This document shows positions 17,675-26,591 of a stretch of 64,000 nucleotides of DNA, piece after piece. The stretch covers positions 167,001 through 231,000 of the forward strand of contig NZ_CP039645.1 of assembly GCF_004923315.1 (NCBI RefSeq), read 5' to 3'. This stretch comes from Azospirillum sp. TSA2s (GTDB taxonomy: Bacteria > Pseudomonadota > Alphaproteobacteria > Azospirillales > Azospirillaceae). The position numbers were made by a program, and so were the translations under genes. Within the stretch, counting starts at the first letter, position 1; each line of letters starts with the position of its first letter. The notes under the pieces were generated by a model. That model was not told the DNA's origin. It was given only the letters and a program-made list of their open reading frames with translations, and searched no databases.

Positions 17675-19249
17675 TCAACCCTTCAGGTCGGTGTTCCAGA
17701 AGAAGGGCCAGGGCGTCGGCGTGTAGCCGGTCAGCTTGTCGCTGCTGGCGGCGAGGTTGTAGAAATCGCCGACCTTGATGCTCGGCACCTCGCTGTAGAA
17801 CAGCGTCTGCAAGGTCACCCACTTCGCCTTGCGGGCGGCCGGGTCCATCTCGCGGTTGAAGGCGGCCAGCGCCTCCCGCTTGGCCGGGCTGTCCCACCAG
17901 CCGGGATAGCTGGGGTTCAGCACGGTGATCAGCGACGGTTCCGGAACGAAGGTGTGATAGGTGAAGAAGGCGTCCCACGCCTTTTCGTCGCCGCGGCGCT
18001 GCAGCAGTGTCGCCCAGTCCAGCACCTGCAGATCGACCTTGAAGCCGGCCATTTCGAGCTGGGCCTGCGCCACCATGCTCATCTTGTACAGGAACTCGTA
18101 CTGGACCGAGGTCATGATGCGGATCGGCTCGCCCTTGTAGCCGGCGGCCTTCAGCAGATCCGCGGCCTTGCCGGCCGCATGGTCGCTGTAGGGCTTGGCG
18201 CTGGCCGCGTCGTAATAGGGCGTGCCCTGGGCATAGATCGACCCCTCCGCCTGGACGAAAGCGGGATCGCCGAAGCCGGCCAGCAGCATGTCGTTCGGCT
18301 CCAGCGCCGCCAGCACCGCCTGGCGGATCTTCTGGTTCGCCATGACACCGGTCTTGGTGTTCATGATCATCAGCGGGAAGCCGAAGGGCTTCACGATCAC
18401 CGGCTTGACGCCGGCCGCGTCCTTGATGCGCGGCAGGGTTTCGGCCGGCAGGCTGTCGGCGAACTGGTACTGGCCGGCCAGCACGCCCGACACCCGGGTG
18501 GTGGCGTTCGGCACCGGGACGAAGCGCACCTCGCCGATGACGGCCTTGCGGCTGCCGGCATAGCCGCTGGGCGCGCCGGTGGGGGAGGCGTAGCCGTCAT
18601 GGCGGACCAGCCGGATATACTGGTCGGGCTTGTGTTCCAGCAGCTTGTAGGGGCCGGTGCCGATCAGCGACTTCAGCGCGCCCGGCCCGTCGATCACCGA
18701 TTTCGGCACGATGGCGGCGGCACCGTTGTTCATAGCGAGCAGCGCAGTCAGCGGGGCGAACGGCTCCTTCAGCGCGATGACGACGGCGTCCGAGCCCTTG
18801 GCGGCGATGCTCTCGACCAGCGGGGCGACGGTCTTGCCGCGCGGCGAGGCCTTGGTCCAGTGGTCGAGCGAGGCGACCACGTCGTCGGCCGTGACAGTGC
18901 TGCCGTCATGGAAGGTGACGCCGCTGCGCAGCGGGATCGTGTAGGTCTTGCCGTCCGCCGACACCTGCGGCAGGGCCGACGCCACCAGCGGGGCCAGCTT
19001 CCACTCGCCGTCAAAGGTGAACAGCGTCTCGAACATATGCTGGGTGATGATGCTGACGAGGTCGGACGTGGTGCCGACCGGGTCCAGCGTCGGCGGCTCG
19101 CCGATGGTGGCGACGGTGACGACCGACGCGCCGCCCTGCTGGGCCTGCGCCGGCGTGGTCCAGGTTCCGAGGATTCCAGAGGAAAGCCCGCCGGCGGCCA
19201 GTGTCGTGCCGAGGGCGGTGTTGAACAGACGTCGCGTGATCCCTGTCAT
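17675..19249 (-). CDS. dppA: Peptide/opine-type ABC transporter substrate-binding protein (SBP family 5)
   Basis: A 524-residue extracytoplasmic binding protein. The N-terminus is a signal with an arginine pair (MTGITRRLFNTALGTTLAAGG), ending near AQAQQGG. The SBP_bac_5 core has LDPVGTTSDLVSIITQHMFETLFTFDGEWKLAP in outline, YTIPLRSGVTFHDGSTVTADDVVASLDHW in outline, and TGPYKLLEHKPDQYIRLVRHDGY later. It delivers peptide-like or N-acylated substrates to DppBC. The start at 19249 is the first ATG ahead of the signal; an upstream TTG would place operator DNA inside the gene. It is the first gene of the operon. Confidence 0.92.
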   Translation of the reverse strand: MTGITRRLFNTALGTTLAAGGLSSGILGTWTTPAQAQQGGASVVTVATIGEPPTLDPVGTTSDLVSIITQHMFETLFTFDGEWKLAPLVASALPQVSADGKTYTIPLRSGVTFHDGSTVTADDVVASLDHWTKASPRGKTVAPLVESIAAKGSDAVVIALKEPFAPLTALLAMNNGAAAIVPKSVIDGPGALKSLIGTGPYKLLEHKPDQYIRLVRHDGYASPTGAPSGYAGSRKAVIGEVRFVPVPNATTRVSGVLAGQYQFADSLPAETLPRIKDAAGVKPVIVKPFGFPLMIMNTKTGVMANQKIRQAVLAALEPNDMLLAGFGDPAFVQAEGSIYAQGTPYYDAASAKPYSDHAAGKAADLLKAAGYKGEPIRIMTSVQYEFLYKMSMVAQAQLEMAGFKVDLQVLDWATLLQRRGDEKAWDAFFTYHTFVPEPSLITVLNPSYPGWWDSPAKREALAAFNREMDPAARKAKWVTLQTLFYSEVPSIKVGDFYNLAASSDKLTGYTPTPWPFFWNTDLKG

Positions 19250-19268
19250 TTCTGCCTCCCCGACCGTT

Positions 19269-19326
19269 TGTCCGAAATATCGGACATCGGTCTTGTATTC
19301 CAGACAAGCAAACGGTATATCGGACA
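19269..19326. promoter_or_regulatory. Operator region between dppA and the second IclR gene
   Basis: TGTCCGA-AATA-TCGGACA (19269-19286) is a perfect 7-base dyad. The word ATATCGGACA recurs in the same orientation at 19277-19286 and 19317-19326, exactly 40 bases apart, close to four helical turns. The pair lies between the divergent dppA (start 19249) and iclR genes, so it is the probable binding region of that regulator. It does not resemble the 27-bp operators at 7853 and 8988. Confidence 0.6.
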
Positions 19327-19392
19327 AACACCACTGGCAAGCTGAAAATCCGCGTGGTAATCGGTTGTGGGACGGCAGGGAGCGCGGATCGG

Positions 19393-20181
19393 ATGAAGAG
19401 CGGCGGCGTGTTGGAAAAGCAGACAGAAGAGAAGTCGACGGGCCGCGCCCGCGGCATCGACCGCGTCATCGCGCTGATGGACCATCTGCACAGCCGGCGC
19501 GCCCCGACGCGCATCGCCGACATCGCGCGCGACACCGGCACCCCGCGCTCCACCATGTACGAGCTGGTCAACACGCTGGTCGAGGCGCGTTGGCTGGAAC
19601 TGCGCGACGGCGACGGCACGGTCTATTTCGGGCCGGCGATGCATTATTACGGCAGCGATTACCTTGACAGCGTCGACCTGATCCGCAAGGCACGGGTGGA
19701 GGTCGCCCACATCGCCGAGACGGTGGGGGAGACGGCGCAGTTCTGCACGCTGGACGGCGACAAATATCTGGTCGTGCTGAATGAACCGGGCCGGCGCATG
19801 TTCCGCATCAGCTCCGAGATCGGCATCAAGGTGCCGATCCCCTGGACGGCGTCCGGCCGGCTGCTGGTCGACCACATGGACGCGGACGAGATCCGGCGCT
19901 TCATCCCGCCCGAGGATTTCGTCCTGCCCGACGGCCGCCGCATCGCCGAGGACGAGTTCCTGGAGGACATCGGCCGCGCCCGCACCCAGGGCTATGTCCG
20001 CACCACGGCGCTGGTCGACCGCTTCACCACCTGCCTCGCCGCGCCGGTCCGCGATCCGGCCGGCCGCTGCATCGCCACCATCTGCTTCGTCGTCCCGGCC
20101 GACACGACGGAGGAGGCGCAGCAGGTGATGATCGACACGCTGAAGGCCAGCGCGGAGAGGCTGTCGCCCGGGCGTCCGTGA
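19393..20181 (+). CDS. IclR-family transcriptional regulator of the dpp/D-amino-acid cluster
   Basis: A 262-residue IclR protein. The helix-turn-helix is in GIDRVIALMDHLHSRRAPTR and ARDTGTPRSTMYELVNTLVEA near residues 20-60. The effector domain shows ARVEVAHIAETVGETAQF and IPWTASGRLLVDHMD, ending with CLAAPVRDPAGRCIATICFVV. It is divergent from dppA across a dyad-containing space, so it probably controls the peptide/D-amino-acid operon and itself. An upstream in-frame GTG at 19354 is possible, but neither start has a strong ribosome-binding site; the ATG is chosen. Confidence 0.88.
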   Translation: MKSGGVLEKQTEEKSTGRARGIDRVIALMDHLHSRRAPTRIADIARDTGTPRSTMYELVNTLVEARWLELRDGDGTVYFGPAMHYYGSDYLDSVDLIRKARVEVAHIAETVGETAQFCTLDGDKYLVVLNEPGRRMFRISSEIGIKVPIPWTASGRLLVDHMDADEIRRFIPPEDFVLPDGRRIAEDEFLEDIGRARTQGYVRTTALVDRFTTCLAAPVRDPAGRCIATICFVVPADTTEEAQQVMIDTLKASAERLSPGRP

Positions 20182-20193
20182 CCGGTCGTCCGC

Positions 20194-20222
20194 CGATACC
20201 CTTGTCCGCTCGGACGGTATCG
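20194..20222 (+). terminator. Possible terminator hairpin after iclR
   Basis: CGATACC pairs with GGTATCG and, inside it, GTCCG pairs with CGGAC, with a small one-sided bulge. It lies 13 bases after the iclR stop. Only a weak T run follows, so it may be a terminator or just an RNA 3'-end structure. The rest of 20223-20410 shows no gene. Confidence 0.4.
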
Positions 20223-20410
20223 TTCGGCTTGCCGTGACTCCGTGATCCCCGGTGTGGAATTTGTCGTTCGGCCGCGTGCTGGTGACGAAAATGTTCTAGA
20301 CTGTATTGGCAGGGGAACCCCCTTGGATGGTGATCTGCGCATCCCGATGATTCCCGGGCTGTTTCATCACCCTTGAGGCGCCCGCCAAACCTTCTGAACG
20401 CGAGGCCGCA

Positions 20411-21340
20411 ATGGACGCTCCGATCAATTCTGACTTCCCTCTCCGGCCAATCGGCACCGCGGAGGAACTCATGGATGTCGCCGTCGGGATGGAGCACGAG
20501 GCGGCTCTGCGCTACGAGCAGCTTGCCGCGATGGTCGCTCGGCAGGGGAAAACGGAACTCGCCACCCTCTTCGGGCGTCTGGCCGAATTGGAAAAGACCC
20601 ATGAGGACCAGTTGTCCCGCTGGGCTCAGCGCGATGGCCTGCGCGCACCGCAGCCGGTGCGGTTTTCCTGGCGGATGCCGGAGACCTTCGATCAGGCGGA
20701 GGGCGCCCAAGTGTTCGGCCCCTACGAGGCCCTGGCGGTTGCCGTGCGCAATGAGGAGCGGGCCTTTGCGTTCTACACCTACGTCGCCGCGTCGGCACTG
20801 AACGAAGAGGTCCGCCGCCGCGCCGAGTCGATGGCGCGTGAAGAGTTGGAGCACGTAAGCCTGTTGCGCCGGTGGCGACGCGAAGCCTTCCACGCCTCCC
20901 GGCAACCCAGACGTCGCAATCCGCGCACGCTTGAGGAGCTGTTCGCACTGTCCGCGGCCATGGAGGTCGCATCGGCCGAGGTCAACGATGCGGCCGCGGC
21001 CGCCGTCGGGGCCTCCGGTGCCGTGGAGGCGGCGGCCGTGCTGCGCCGGCTGGCCGACAAGGCCCGCGGTCACGCCGGTGGGGCCGCGCCCAATGTTCCG
21101 GGAAGCGATGCCGCCGAGGGCGCTCGGGCTGCCGGACTGCTTCGTCCGGGCTCGCTGACCGCGGAGAAGGCCGTGCGCCTGTCGATCCAGGACGCCGAGG
21201 AGATCCTCGACACCTATCTCGCCGCAGCCGAGCATGCCACCGAGGAGACCCTGCTCAACGAAGCCCAGAAATTGGCCGAGCAGTCGTTGGGCCGCCTTGC
21301 ACTTACCCGGTCTCTGCTGGCGAATCCGGACAGGGCCTGA
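20411..21340 (+). CDS. Ferritin-like (rubrerythrin-type) diiron protein
   Basis: A 309-residue protein with a four-helix ferritin-like domain in its first 160 residues. The expected iron ligands are spaced correctly: E28/E30 in GMEHEAALRYEQ, E61xxH64 in ELEKTHEDQL, E115/E116 in RNEERAFAFY, and E145xxH148 in REELEHVSLL. No rubredoxin-like CxxC pair is seen, so electrons must come from elsewhere. The last 150 residues are Ala-rich helix with weak resemblance to anything known and include a second acidic patch (IQDAEEILDTYLAAAEHATEE). Rubrerythrin relatives reduce peroxide or act as oxygen/nitric-oxide-linked diiron oxidases. It stands alone between two operons. GAGG lies before the ATG. Confidence 0.8.
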   Translation: MDAPINSDFPLRPIGTAEELMDVAVGMEHEAALRYEQLAAMVARQGKTELATLFGRLAELEKTHEDQLSRWAQRDGLRAPQPVRFSWRMPETFDQAEGAQVFGPYEALAVAVRNEERAFAFYTYVAASALNEEVRRRAESMAREELEHVSLLRRWRREAFHASRQPRRRNPRTLEELFALSAAMEVASAEVNDAAAAAVGASGAVEAAAVLRRLADKARGHAGGAAPNVPGSDAAEGARAAGLLRPGSLTAEKAVRLSIQDAEEILDTYLAAAEHATEETLLNEAQKLAEQSLGRLALTRSLLANPDRA

Positions 21341-21415
21341 AGGAACGCCGAAGTCGCGCGCCGGCGGCTGGTGTCAGGGGGATCCTGGCACCGGCGCCCC
21401 CGGTCCGTCGGGTGA

Positions 21416-21907
21416 CTATTCGCCCTTCGGCTCGAAGCGGTAGCGGAAGTCGCAATGGTCGGCGCCCTGCATGATGGTCTGCGTGCGCTCCATCGTGATG
21501 CGGGGATCGTAGCCGGTGCAGAAGGCGGCGTCGCGGTTGCAGGACAGCAGGTGCCCGATCGACCCCAGCCCCATCTCCCGGTACATCTCGGCGTAGCGGC
21601 AGCGCGTGACGTTGTAGTCGAAATGGGTTTCGTCCTGCCGCTTCACCTCCAGCCGCAGGGCGTCGTCCTTGGTCCACAGCGGCTGTAGATCGGCGAAGCT
21701 TTTCAGGCTGGTCCCCTCCGGCTCGGTCGCGGCGAAGGATTGGGCGGCGGCCAGGGCGGCCTTGGTGATCGCGGCGCCCAGGATCTCCTGTGCCGTGGCC
21801 TCGCCCAGCCGGGCGACCATCTCCTCATAGACCGGCTTCAGGATTTCCGCCTCGATGCGGCGGCGTTCCAGAATGCCCAGGGTTTGCGTCCCCTTGGTTT
21901 CGGTCAT
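21416..21907 (-). CDS. L-2-amino-thiazoline-4-carboxylate hydrolase-like protein, copy 1
   Basis: A 163-residue protein of the family named for the L-2-amino-thiazoline-4-carboxylic acid hydrolase of bacterial cysteine synthesis. The family pattern is visible as NVTRCRYAEMYREMG near 105, GHLLSCNRDAAFCTGYDP near 125, and ending GADHCDFRYRF. The conserved cysteines and aspartate in these words are likely functional. It is the last gene of the Liv operon, 26 bases after livF. A second, divergent copy lies at the other end of the transporter genes (26592-27089). The open frame continues upstream through livF, but the family N-terminus and spacing support 21907. Confidence 0.82.
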   Translation of the reverse strand: MTETKGTQTLGILERRRIEAEILKPVYEEMVARLGEATAQEILGAAITKAALAAAQSFAATEPEGTSLKSFADLQPLWTKDDALRLEVKRQDETHFDYNVTRCRYAEMYREMGLGSIGHLLSCNRDAAFCTGYDPRITMERTQTIMQGADHCDFRYRFEPKGE

Positions 21908-21933
21908 GACAGGCTTCCTTCTCTGAGGTGGCG

Positions 21934-22644
21934 TCAATGGGCATGGCCGCCGAGGTAGGCCTCGGCGATGCGCGGGTCGTCCCGCAGCTGGGCGGCCGGA
22001 CCGGCCAGCACGATGCGGCCATCCTCCAGAACCGCGGCGTGGTCGGCGATGCGCAGGGCGGCGCGGGCGTTCTGCTCGACCAGCAGGATCGACACCCCCT
22101 CCGCCCGGATGCGGCCGATCAGGTCGAAGATCTGCGCGACGATCTTCGGCGCCAGCCCAAGAGAGGGCTCGTCGAGCAGAAGCAGCGTCGGCTTTCGCAT
22201 CAGGGCGCGGGCGATGCACAGCATCTGTTGTTCGCCGCCGGACAGCGAACCGGCATTCTGGCGCAGCCGCTCGCTCAAGATCGGGAACATCGCCAGCACG
22301 CGGTCCAGCTCGCCCAGCCCGACGTCGCCGCCGCCGAGCACCAGATTCTCGCGGACATTCATGTTGGAGAAGATCTGCCGCCCTTCCGGCGCCTGGGACA
22401 GGCCGAGTTGGACGATGCGGTGGGCCGGCATGTTGGTGATCGGCTGGCCGCGGAAGGTGATGCTGCCTTGGCGGGCCCGGTAGATGCCGGACACGGTGCG
22501 CATCAGCGTGGTCTTGCCGACGCCGTTGGAGCCGAGCACGGCGACGATGGCGCCCTCCGGCACCTCCAGGCGGACGCCGTGCAGGATCTCCTGCGGCCCC
22601 ATGGCGACATGCAGGTCCGCGATCGAGAGCAGAGGCCCGGTCAT
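21934..22644 (-). CDS. livF: Branched-chain amino acid-type ABC transporter ATP-binding protein LivF
   Basis: A 236-residue ATPase with Walker A GSNGVGKTTLMR, LivF-style LSQAPEGRQIFSNMNVRENL, signature SLSGGEQQMLCIARAL and Walker B LLLDEPSLGLAP. It overlaps livG by four bases. Together with LivG it powers the LivHM channel. Confidence 0.95.
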   Translation of the reverse strand: MTGPLLSIADLHVAMGPQEILHGVRLEVPEGAIVAVLGSNGVGKTTLMRTVSGIYRARQGSITFRGQPITNMPAHRIVQLGLSQAPEGRQIFSNMNVRENLVLGGGDVGLGELDRVLAMFPILSERLRQNAGSLSGGEQQMLCIARALMRKPTLLLLDEPSLGLAPKIVAQIFDLIGRIRAEGVSILLVEQNARAALRIADHAAVLEDGRIVLAGPAAQLRDDPRIAEAYLGGHAH

Positions 22645-23411
22645 TCGTCCACCCCAAGATAGGCTTCGAGGACGGCCGCATCGTTGCGGATCGCGTCGGG
22701 CGTGCCGTCGGCGATCTTGCGGCCGGAGGCCAGCACCAGGATGCGCTGGCAGATGCCCATGACCAGCGTCATGTCGTGTTCGACCAGCATGATGGTCAGG
22801 CCCTGTCCGTGCAGCCGCTTGATGAAAGCTGCCAGATCGCGCGTTTCGGTGTCGTTCAACCCGGCGGCCGGCTCGTCCAGGATCAGGAAGCGCGGCCGCA
22901 TGGCGAGCGCGCGGGCGATCTCCAGATATTTGCGCTGGCCGTAGGGCAGGTTGGCCGCCAGTTCCGCCGCGACATGGGTCAGGCCGACCGCCTCCAGCGC
23001 CTCCCAGGTGCGGTGGCTGATCTCGGCGGAGTGGGCTCTGCCGCCCCTGGAAAAGGGGCCGAACAGGGCGCCGAACGCCCCCTGCGGCAGCGCGCCCACC
23101 GCGCCGACCGACACGTTGTCGAAGACCGACATGTTGGGGAAGATGCGCAGGTTCTGGAATGTGCGGCTGATGCCCAGCCGCGCCACCTGATTGGGCTTCA
23201 AGCCGCTGATGGTCCTGCCGGCGAAGGCGACGGTTCCGCCGGACAGCGGGGTGAAGCCGGAAATCAGGTTGAACAGCGTGGTCTTGCCAGCACCGTTCGG
23301 TCCGATCAGGCCGACCAGTTCGCCCTCGTCGACATGGGCGGTCACGTCGCCGACCGCCTGCACGCCGCCGAAGCGGCGGCTGACATTGCGGATTTCAAGA
23401 AGATGGGTCAT
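22641..23411 (-). CDS. livG: Branched-chain amino acid-type ABC transporter ATP-binding protein LivG
   Basis: A 256-residue ATPase with Walker A GPNGAGKTTLFNLISG, LivG-type GISRTFQNLRIFPNMSVFDNV, a PYGQRKYLEIARAL signature and Walker B FLILDEPAAGLND. The start overlaps the livM stop by four bases, so translation is coupled. Confidence 0.95.
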   Translation of the reverse strand: MTHLLEIRNVSRRFGGVQAVGDVTAHVDEGELVGLIGPNGAGKTTLFNLISGFTPLSGGTVAFAGRTISGLKPNQVARLGISRTFQNLRIFPNMSVFDNVSVGAVGALPQGAFGALFGPFSRGGRAHSAEISHRTWEALEAVGLTHVAAELAANLPYGQRKYLEIARALAMRPRFLILDEPAAGLNDTETRDLAAFIKRLHGQGLTIMLVEHDMTLVMGICQRILVLASGRKIADGTPDAIRNDAAVLEAYLGVDE

Positions 23412-24460
23412 CGCCAGCCGATCCCTTCGCCCTTCCGTTCACCGTCGCCGCTGTTGCGCCACGCCGCGCCCAGCTGCCGGCGCACCAGCCGCAGGGCGGA
23501 AACCTCACCCAGCAGCCCCTTCGGCAGCAGCAGGATGGAGAGGAACATCACCAGCCCGACCATGATGTTGCGGAAATCGCCCAAGGCCCGCAGGCCCTCC
23601 GGCAGCAGGATCAGCAGCAGTGCGCCGATGATCGCCCCCGGCAGGCTGCCGAGGCCGCCGACCACCACCATCGCCAGGATCAGGATCGATTCCGAGAATT
23701 TGAAGTCGCCCGGCGAGATGTAGCCGGTCATGTGCGCCCACAGGCTGCCCGCCACCCCGGCGAAGAAGGCCGACAGGGTGAAGGCCTCCATCTTCAGCCG
23801 CACGGTGCGCACGCCCATGGCGTCGGCGCACTGGTCGTCCTCGCGGATCGAGCGCAGCGCGTTGCCGTAGTAGGAATGGCTGAGCCGGCTGATCGCGATG
23901 ACCGACAGCGTCACCACCGCCGCCACGGTGTAGTAGGTGGCGAGACGGCCGGACAGGCTGAACCCGAACAGCTCGAACCCCTTGGTGACGATGATGCCGT
24001 TCGGTCCCTTGGTGAAGTCCACCCAGTTCAGCATGACCAGATACAGCATCTGCCCGATGGCGAGCGTCGCCACGGCGAAATAGATGCTGACCAGCCGCAT
24101 CGTCGGCAGCGCCACCAGGAAGGCGACCAGCGCCGCCACCAGACCGGACAGCGGCAGCGTGACGGTGAAGCCCAGCCCCAGTTTCGAGGTCAGCAGCGCC
24201 GCCGTATAGGCGCCGACGCCGTAGAAGGCGGCGTGCCCCAGATGCAGCAGCCCCGCCACCCCCGTTACCAGATGCATGGAGGCCGAGAGCAGGACGAAGA
24301 TCAGCGCCAGATTGGCGATCTGGTAGAAATAGCCCCGGTCGAAGCCGGCCAGCAGCGCCGGCAGGGCGGCGAAGACCAGCAGCAGGATCAGCGCCGGAAC
24401 CAGCAGGCCCCGGCGCCGGGTCAGGCCATCGGCGGGGGCCACAGTCTCAAACGCGTTCAC
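23408..24460 (-). CDS. livM: Branched-chain amino acid-type ABC transporter permease LivM
   Basis: A 350-residue permease with ten or so hydrophobic segments. Family words include GVAGLLHLGHAAFYGVGAYTAALL, RSIREDDQCADAMGVRTVRLKMEAFTLSAFFAGVAG in outline, and MVVVGGLGSLPGAIIGA. The C-terminal tail is basic and cytoplasmic. It overlaps livH by 14 bases. Confidence 0.94.
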   Translation of the reverse strand: MNAFETVAPADGLTRRRGLLVPALILLLVFAALPALLAGFDRGYFYQIANLALIFVLLSASMHLVTGVAGLLHLGHAAFYGVGAYTAALLTSKLGLGFTVTLPLSGLVAALVAFLVALPTMRLVSIYFAVATLAIGQMLYLVMLNWVDFTKGPNGIIVTKGFELFGFSLSGRLATYYTVAAVVTLSVIAISRLSHSYYGNALRSIREDDQCADAMGVRTVRLKMEAFTLSAFFAGVAGSLWAHMTGYISPGDFKFSESILILAMVVVGGLGSLPGAIIGALLLILLPEGLRALGDFRNIMVGLVMFLSILLLPKGLLGEVSALRLVRRQLGAAWRNSGDGERKGEGIGWR

Positions 24461-25361
24461 GGCGCGCTCCGAACAAGCCGTTGGGGAAGAAGATCAGGGT
24501 CAGGATCAGGAAGCCGTAGGCCACCATGTCCGACCAGCCCGACGAGACGAAGGTCGTCGCCATGCTTTCCGAAATGCCGAGGATCAGCGCGCAGATCACG
24601 GCACCGGGGATGGAGGACAGGCCACCCATCACCATGGCGACGAAGGCCTTGATGCCGGGGGTGAAGCCCATGGCGGGGAAAACCGCGCCGTAATAGAGCC
24701 CCATCAGGATGCCGGCCGCCGCACCCATCATCGACCCGACGACGAAGGTGGTGATGATGGTGCGGTCGGTGTCGATGCCCACATACTTCGCACCGAGCGG
24801 GTTGTTGGACACCGCGCGGATGGCCAGCCCGACGCGGGTGCGCGTCAGCAGATACTGCAGGCCGATCAGCATGGCGGCGGCGACGCCGAAGATGATGAAG
24901 TCGCCGGTCACCAGGATCACCGGGCCGACGCGCACCGGCGTGTTGATCAGATACTCGAAGGGGATGGAGCGCATCTGCGATCCGAAGACGATCTCCAGCG
25001 CCTCGCGCACCACGATGGACACCGCCAGCGAGGAGAGCAGCGTCGATTCCCGCATCGCCCGCGACTTCAGCGATGCCTCGTCGGTGAAGCGGCGGAACGG
25101 CTTGAAGGCCAGCCGCTCCAGCGAGAAGCCGGCCAGCGCCCCGATCGCCAGCGCGCCCAGGATCACCGCCACGATGGGCGGCGCCGTGGCCGAGATCAGG
25201 ACCAGCCCGGCGAAGGCGCCCAGCGTGTAGATCTCGCCATGGGCGAAGTTGACGACGTTCAACACGCCGAAGATCAGCGTGAAGCCGATCGCCATCAGCG
25301 CATAGGTCATGCCCAGCGACAGGCCGATGGCGAGCTGCTGGAGGTAATAGGGATCGAACAT
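24447..25361 (-). CDS. livH: Branched-chain amino acid-type ABC transporter permease LivH
   Basis: A 304-residue permease. Typical words are GMTYALMAIGFTLIFGVLNVVNFAHGEIYTLGAF in outline near residue 20, RAVSNNPLGAKYVGID in the cytoplasmic EAA loop, and AFVAMVMGGLSSIPGAVI near the end. It pairs with LivM. Confidence 0.94.
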   Translation of the reverse strand: MFDPYYLQQLAIGLSLGMTYALMAIGFTLIFGVLNVVNFAHGEIYTLGAFAGLVLISATAPPIVAVILGALAIGALAGFSLERLAFKPFRRFTDEASLKSRAMRESTLLSSLAVSIVVREALEIVFGSQMRSIPFEYLINTPVRVGPVILVTGDFIIFGVAAAMLIGLQYLLTRTRVGLAIRAVSNNPLGAKYVGIDTDRTIITTFVVGSMMGAAAGILMGLYYGAVFPAMGFTPGIKAFVAMVMGGLSSIPGAVICALILGISESMATTFVSSGWSDMVAYGFLILTLIFFPNGLFGARRERV

Positions 25362-25427
25362 GCGGGCTCTGTCGCTAGAGATCGGGGCGCTGGGGGAAAG
25401 GGCGCTGGAGATCGGGTGCCGGGGTCC

Positions 25428-26537
25428 TTAGTCGGCGACCGGAACGAAGGCGCCGCCCTTGACCTCGACCTTCACCAGCTCCTTTTCGGCCTCGCGGTCG
25501 GCGCTGAAGCTGGTCTTGCCGGTCACGCCGGGGAAGTCCTTGGTCTGGGCCAGCGCGTCGCGCACCTTCTCGCGGGTCGGGTTGGGCGAGGCCTTCTCGA
25601 CTGCCGCCAGCATGATGCGCACCGCGTCATAGGCCTGGGCCGGGAACTGGCCGGGGACGGCACCGTCCGAGCGCTTCTTCCATTCCTCGACGAAATGCTG
25701 GACGTTCGGCGACGGGTCGGTCGGCAGGAAGTTGGAGGTCAGGTGCATGCCCTCCGCCGCCTCGCCGGCCAGTTCGATCAGCTTCGGACTGTAGGCAGCC
25801 GAGGTCGAATAGACCGGCGTCTTGACGCCGAGCTGGTGCAGCTGCTTCAGGAACTGCGCCCCGTCTTCATAGAAGAAGCCGGTGTAGATCGCGTCGGGCT
25901 TCGCACGCTCCAGCTTGCTGATCAGCGAGCGGTAATCCTTCAGGCCGCGGTTGAAGAACTCCGAAAAGACGACCTTGCCGCCGTCGGCCTTCACCGCGTC
26001 GGAGAAGCCGCTGACCACCGACTGGCCCCAATCGGTCTGCTCGGCGATCACCGCGACGTTCTTGAGGCCCTTGGACGCCATCCATTTGGCGTTGTAGGGG
26101 CCTTCCTGCGCCTGGGTGGCGATGTTGCGGAACTGGTACTTGGAGATCTTGGTGTAGTCGGGGTGCGAGGCGGTCTGCGACAGCTGAGGCATGCCGGCCT
26201 CCTTGTAGACCTGCGCCGCGGCCATCGACACGCCCGAGGTGAAGTCGCCAAGAACGCCGACGATCTCCTTGTCGTCCACGAACTTGCGGGCGATGTTCGT
26301 GCCTTCCTTGGCGTCGGACCGGCTGTCCTCGAAAACGATCTCGACCTTGAACGGCTTGCCGGCGGCGTTGAACTCGGTCAGCGCGATCTCGGCGGCCTTG
26401 CGGAAATCCTGGCCGTACTGCGCGGTGTCGCCGGTCAGCGGCAGCTGGTAGCCGAGCTTGACCGTGTCGGCGGCGAAAGCCGAACCGGCGATCCCGGCAG
26501 CGGCAAGCGTCGTGAGCGTGAGGAGGCGGAGTTTCAT
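25428..26537 (-). CDS. livK: Branched-chain amino acid-type ABC transporter substrate-binding protein LivK-like
   Basis: A 369-residue periplasmic binding protein with a signal peptide (MKLRLLTLTTLAAAGIAGSAFA, cleavage after AFA). The Peripla_BP_6 core shows VKLGYQLPLTGDTAQYGQDF and VEIVFEDSRSDAKEGTNIARKFV, then GVLGDFTSGVSMAAAQVYKEAG. The transporter family handles branched-chain amino acids but also ureas, amides and aromatic acids, so the name does not fix the ligand. The surrounding hydrolase-like genes point to an unusual N- or S-heterocyclic or N-acylated substrate. That is inference. Confidence 0.93.
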   Translation of the reverse strand: MKLRLLTLTTLAAAGIAGSAFAADTVKLGYQLPLTGDTAQYGQDFRKAAEIALTEFNAAGKPFKVEIVFEDSRSDAKEGTNIARKFVDDKEIVGVLGDFTSGVSMAAAQVYKEAGMPQLSQTASHPDYTKISKYQFRNIATQAQEGPYNAKWMASKGLKNVAVIAEQTDWGQSVVSGFSDAVKADGGKVVFSEFFNRGLKDYRSLISKLERAKPDAIYTGFFYEDGAQFLKQLHQLGVKTPVYSTSAAYSPKLIELAGEAAEGMHLTSNFLPTDPSPNVQHFVEEWKKRSDGAVPGQFPAQAYDAVRIMLAAVEKASPNPTREKVRDALAQTKDFPGVTGKTSFSADREAEKELVKVEVKGGAFVPVAD

Positions 26538-26591
26538 GGCGGAGACACCCTCTTCTTCCGTTTGGCTTCTTATGCTTTGCAGCGCGTGGAC

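Noticed and set aside
22645..22681. Long frame joining livF antisense reading to the 21416-21907 protein as a fusion
   Set aside because: The upstream part is livF in another frame. The family N-terminus starts at 21907.
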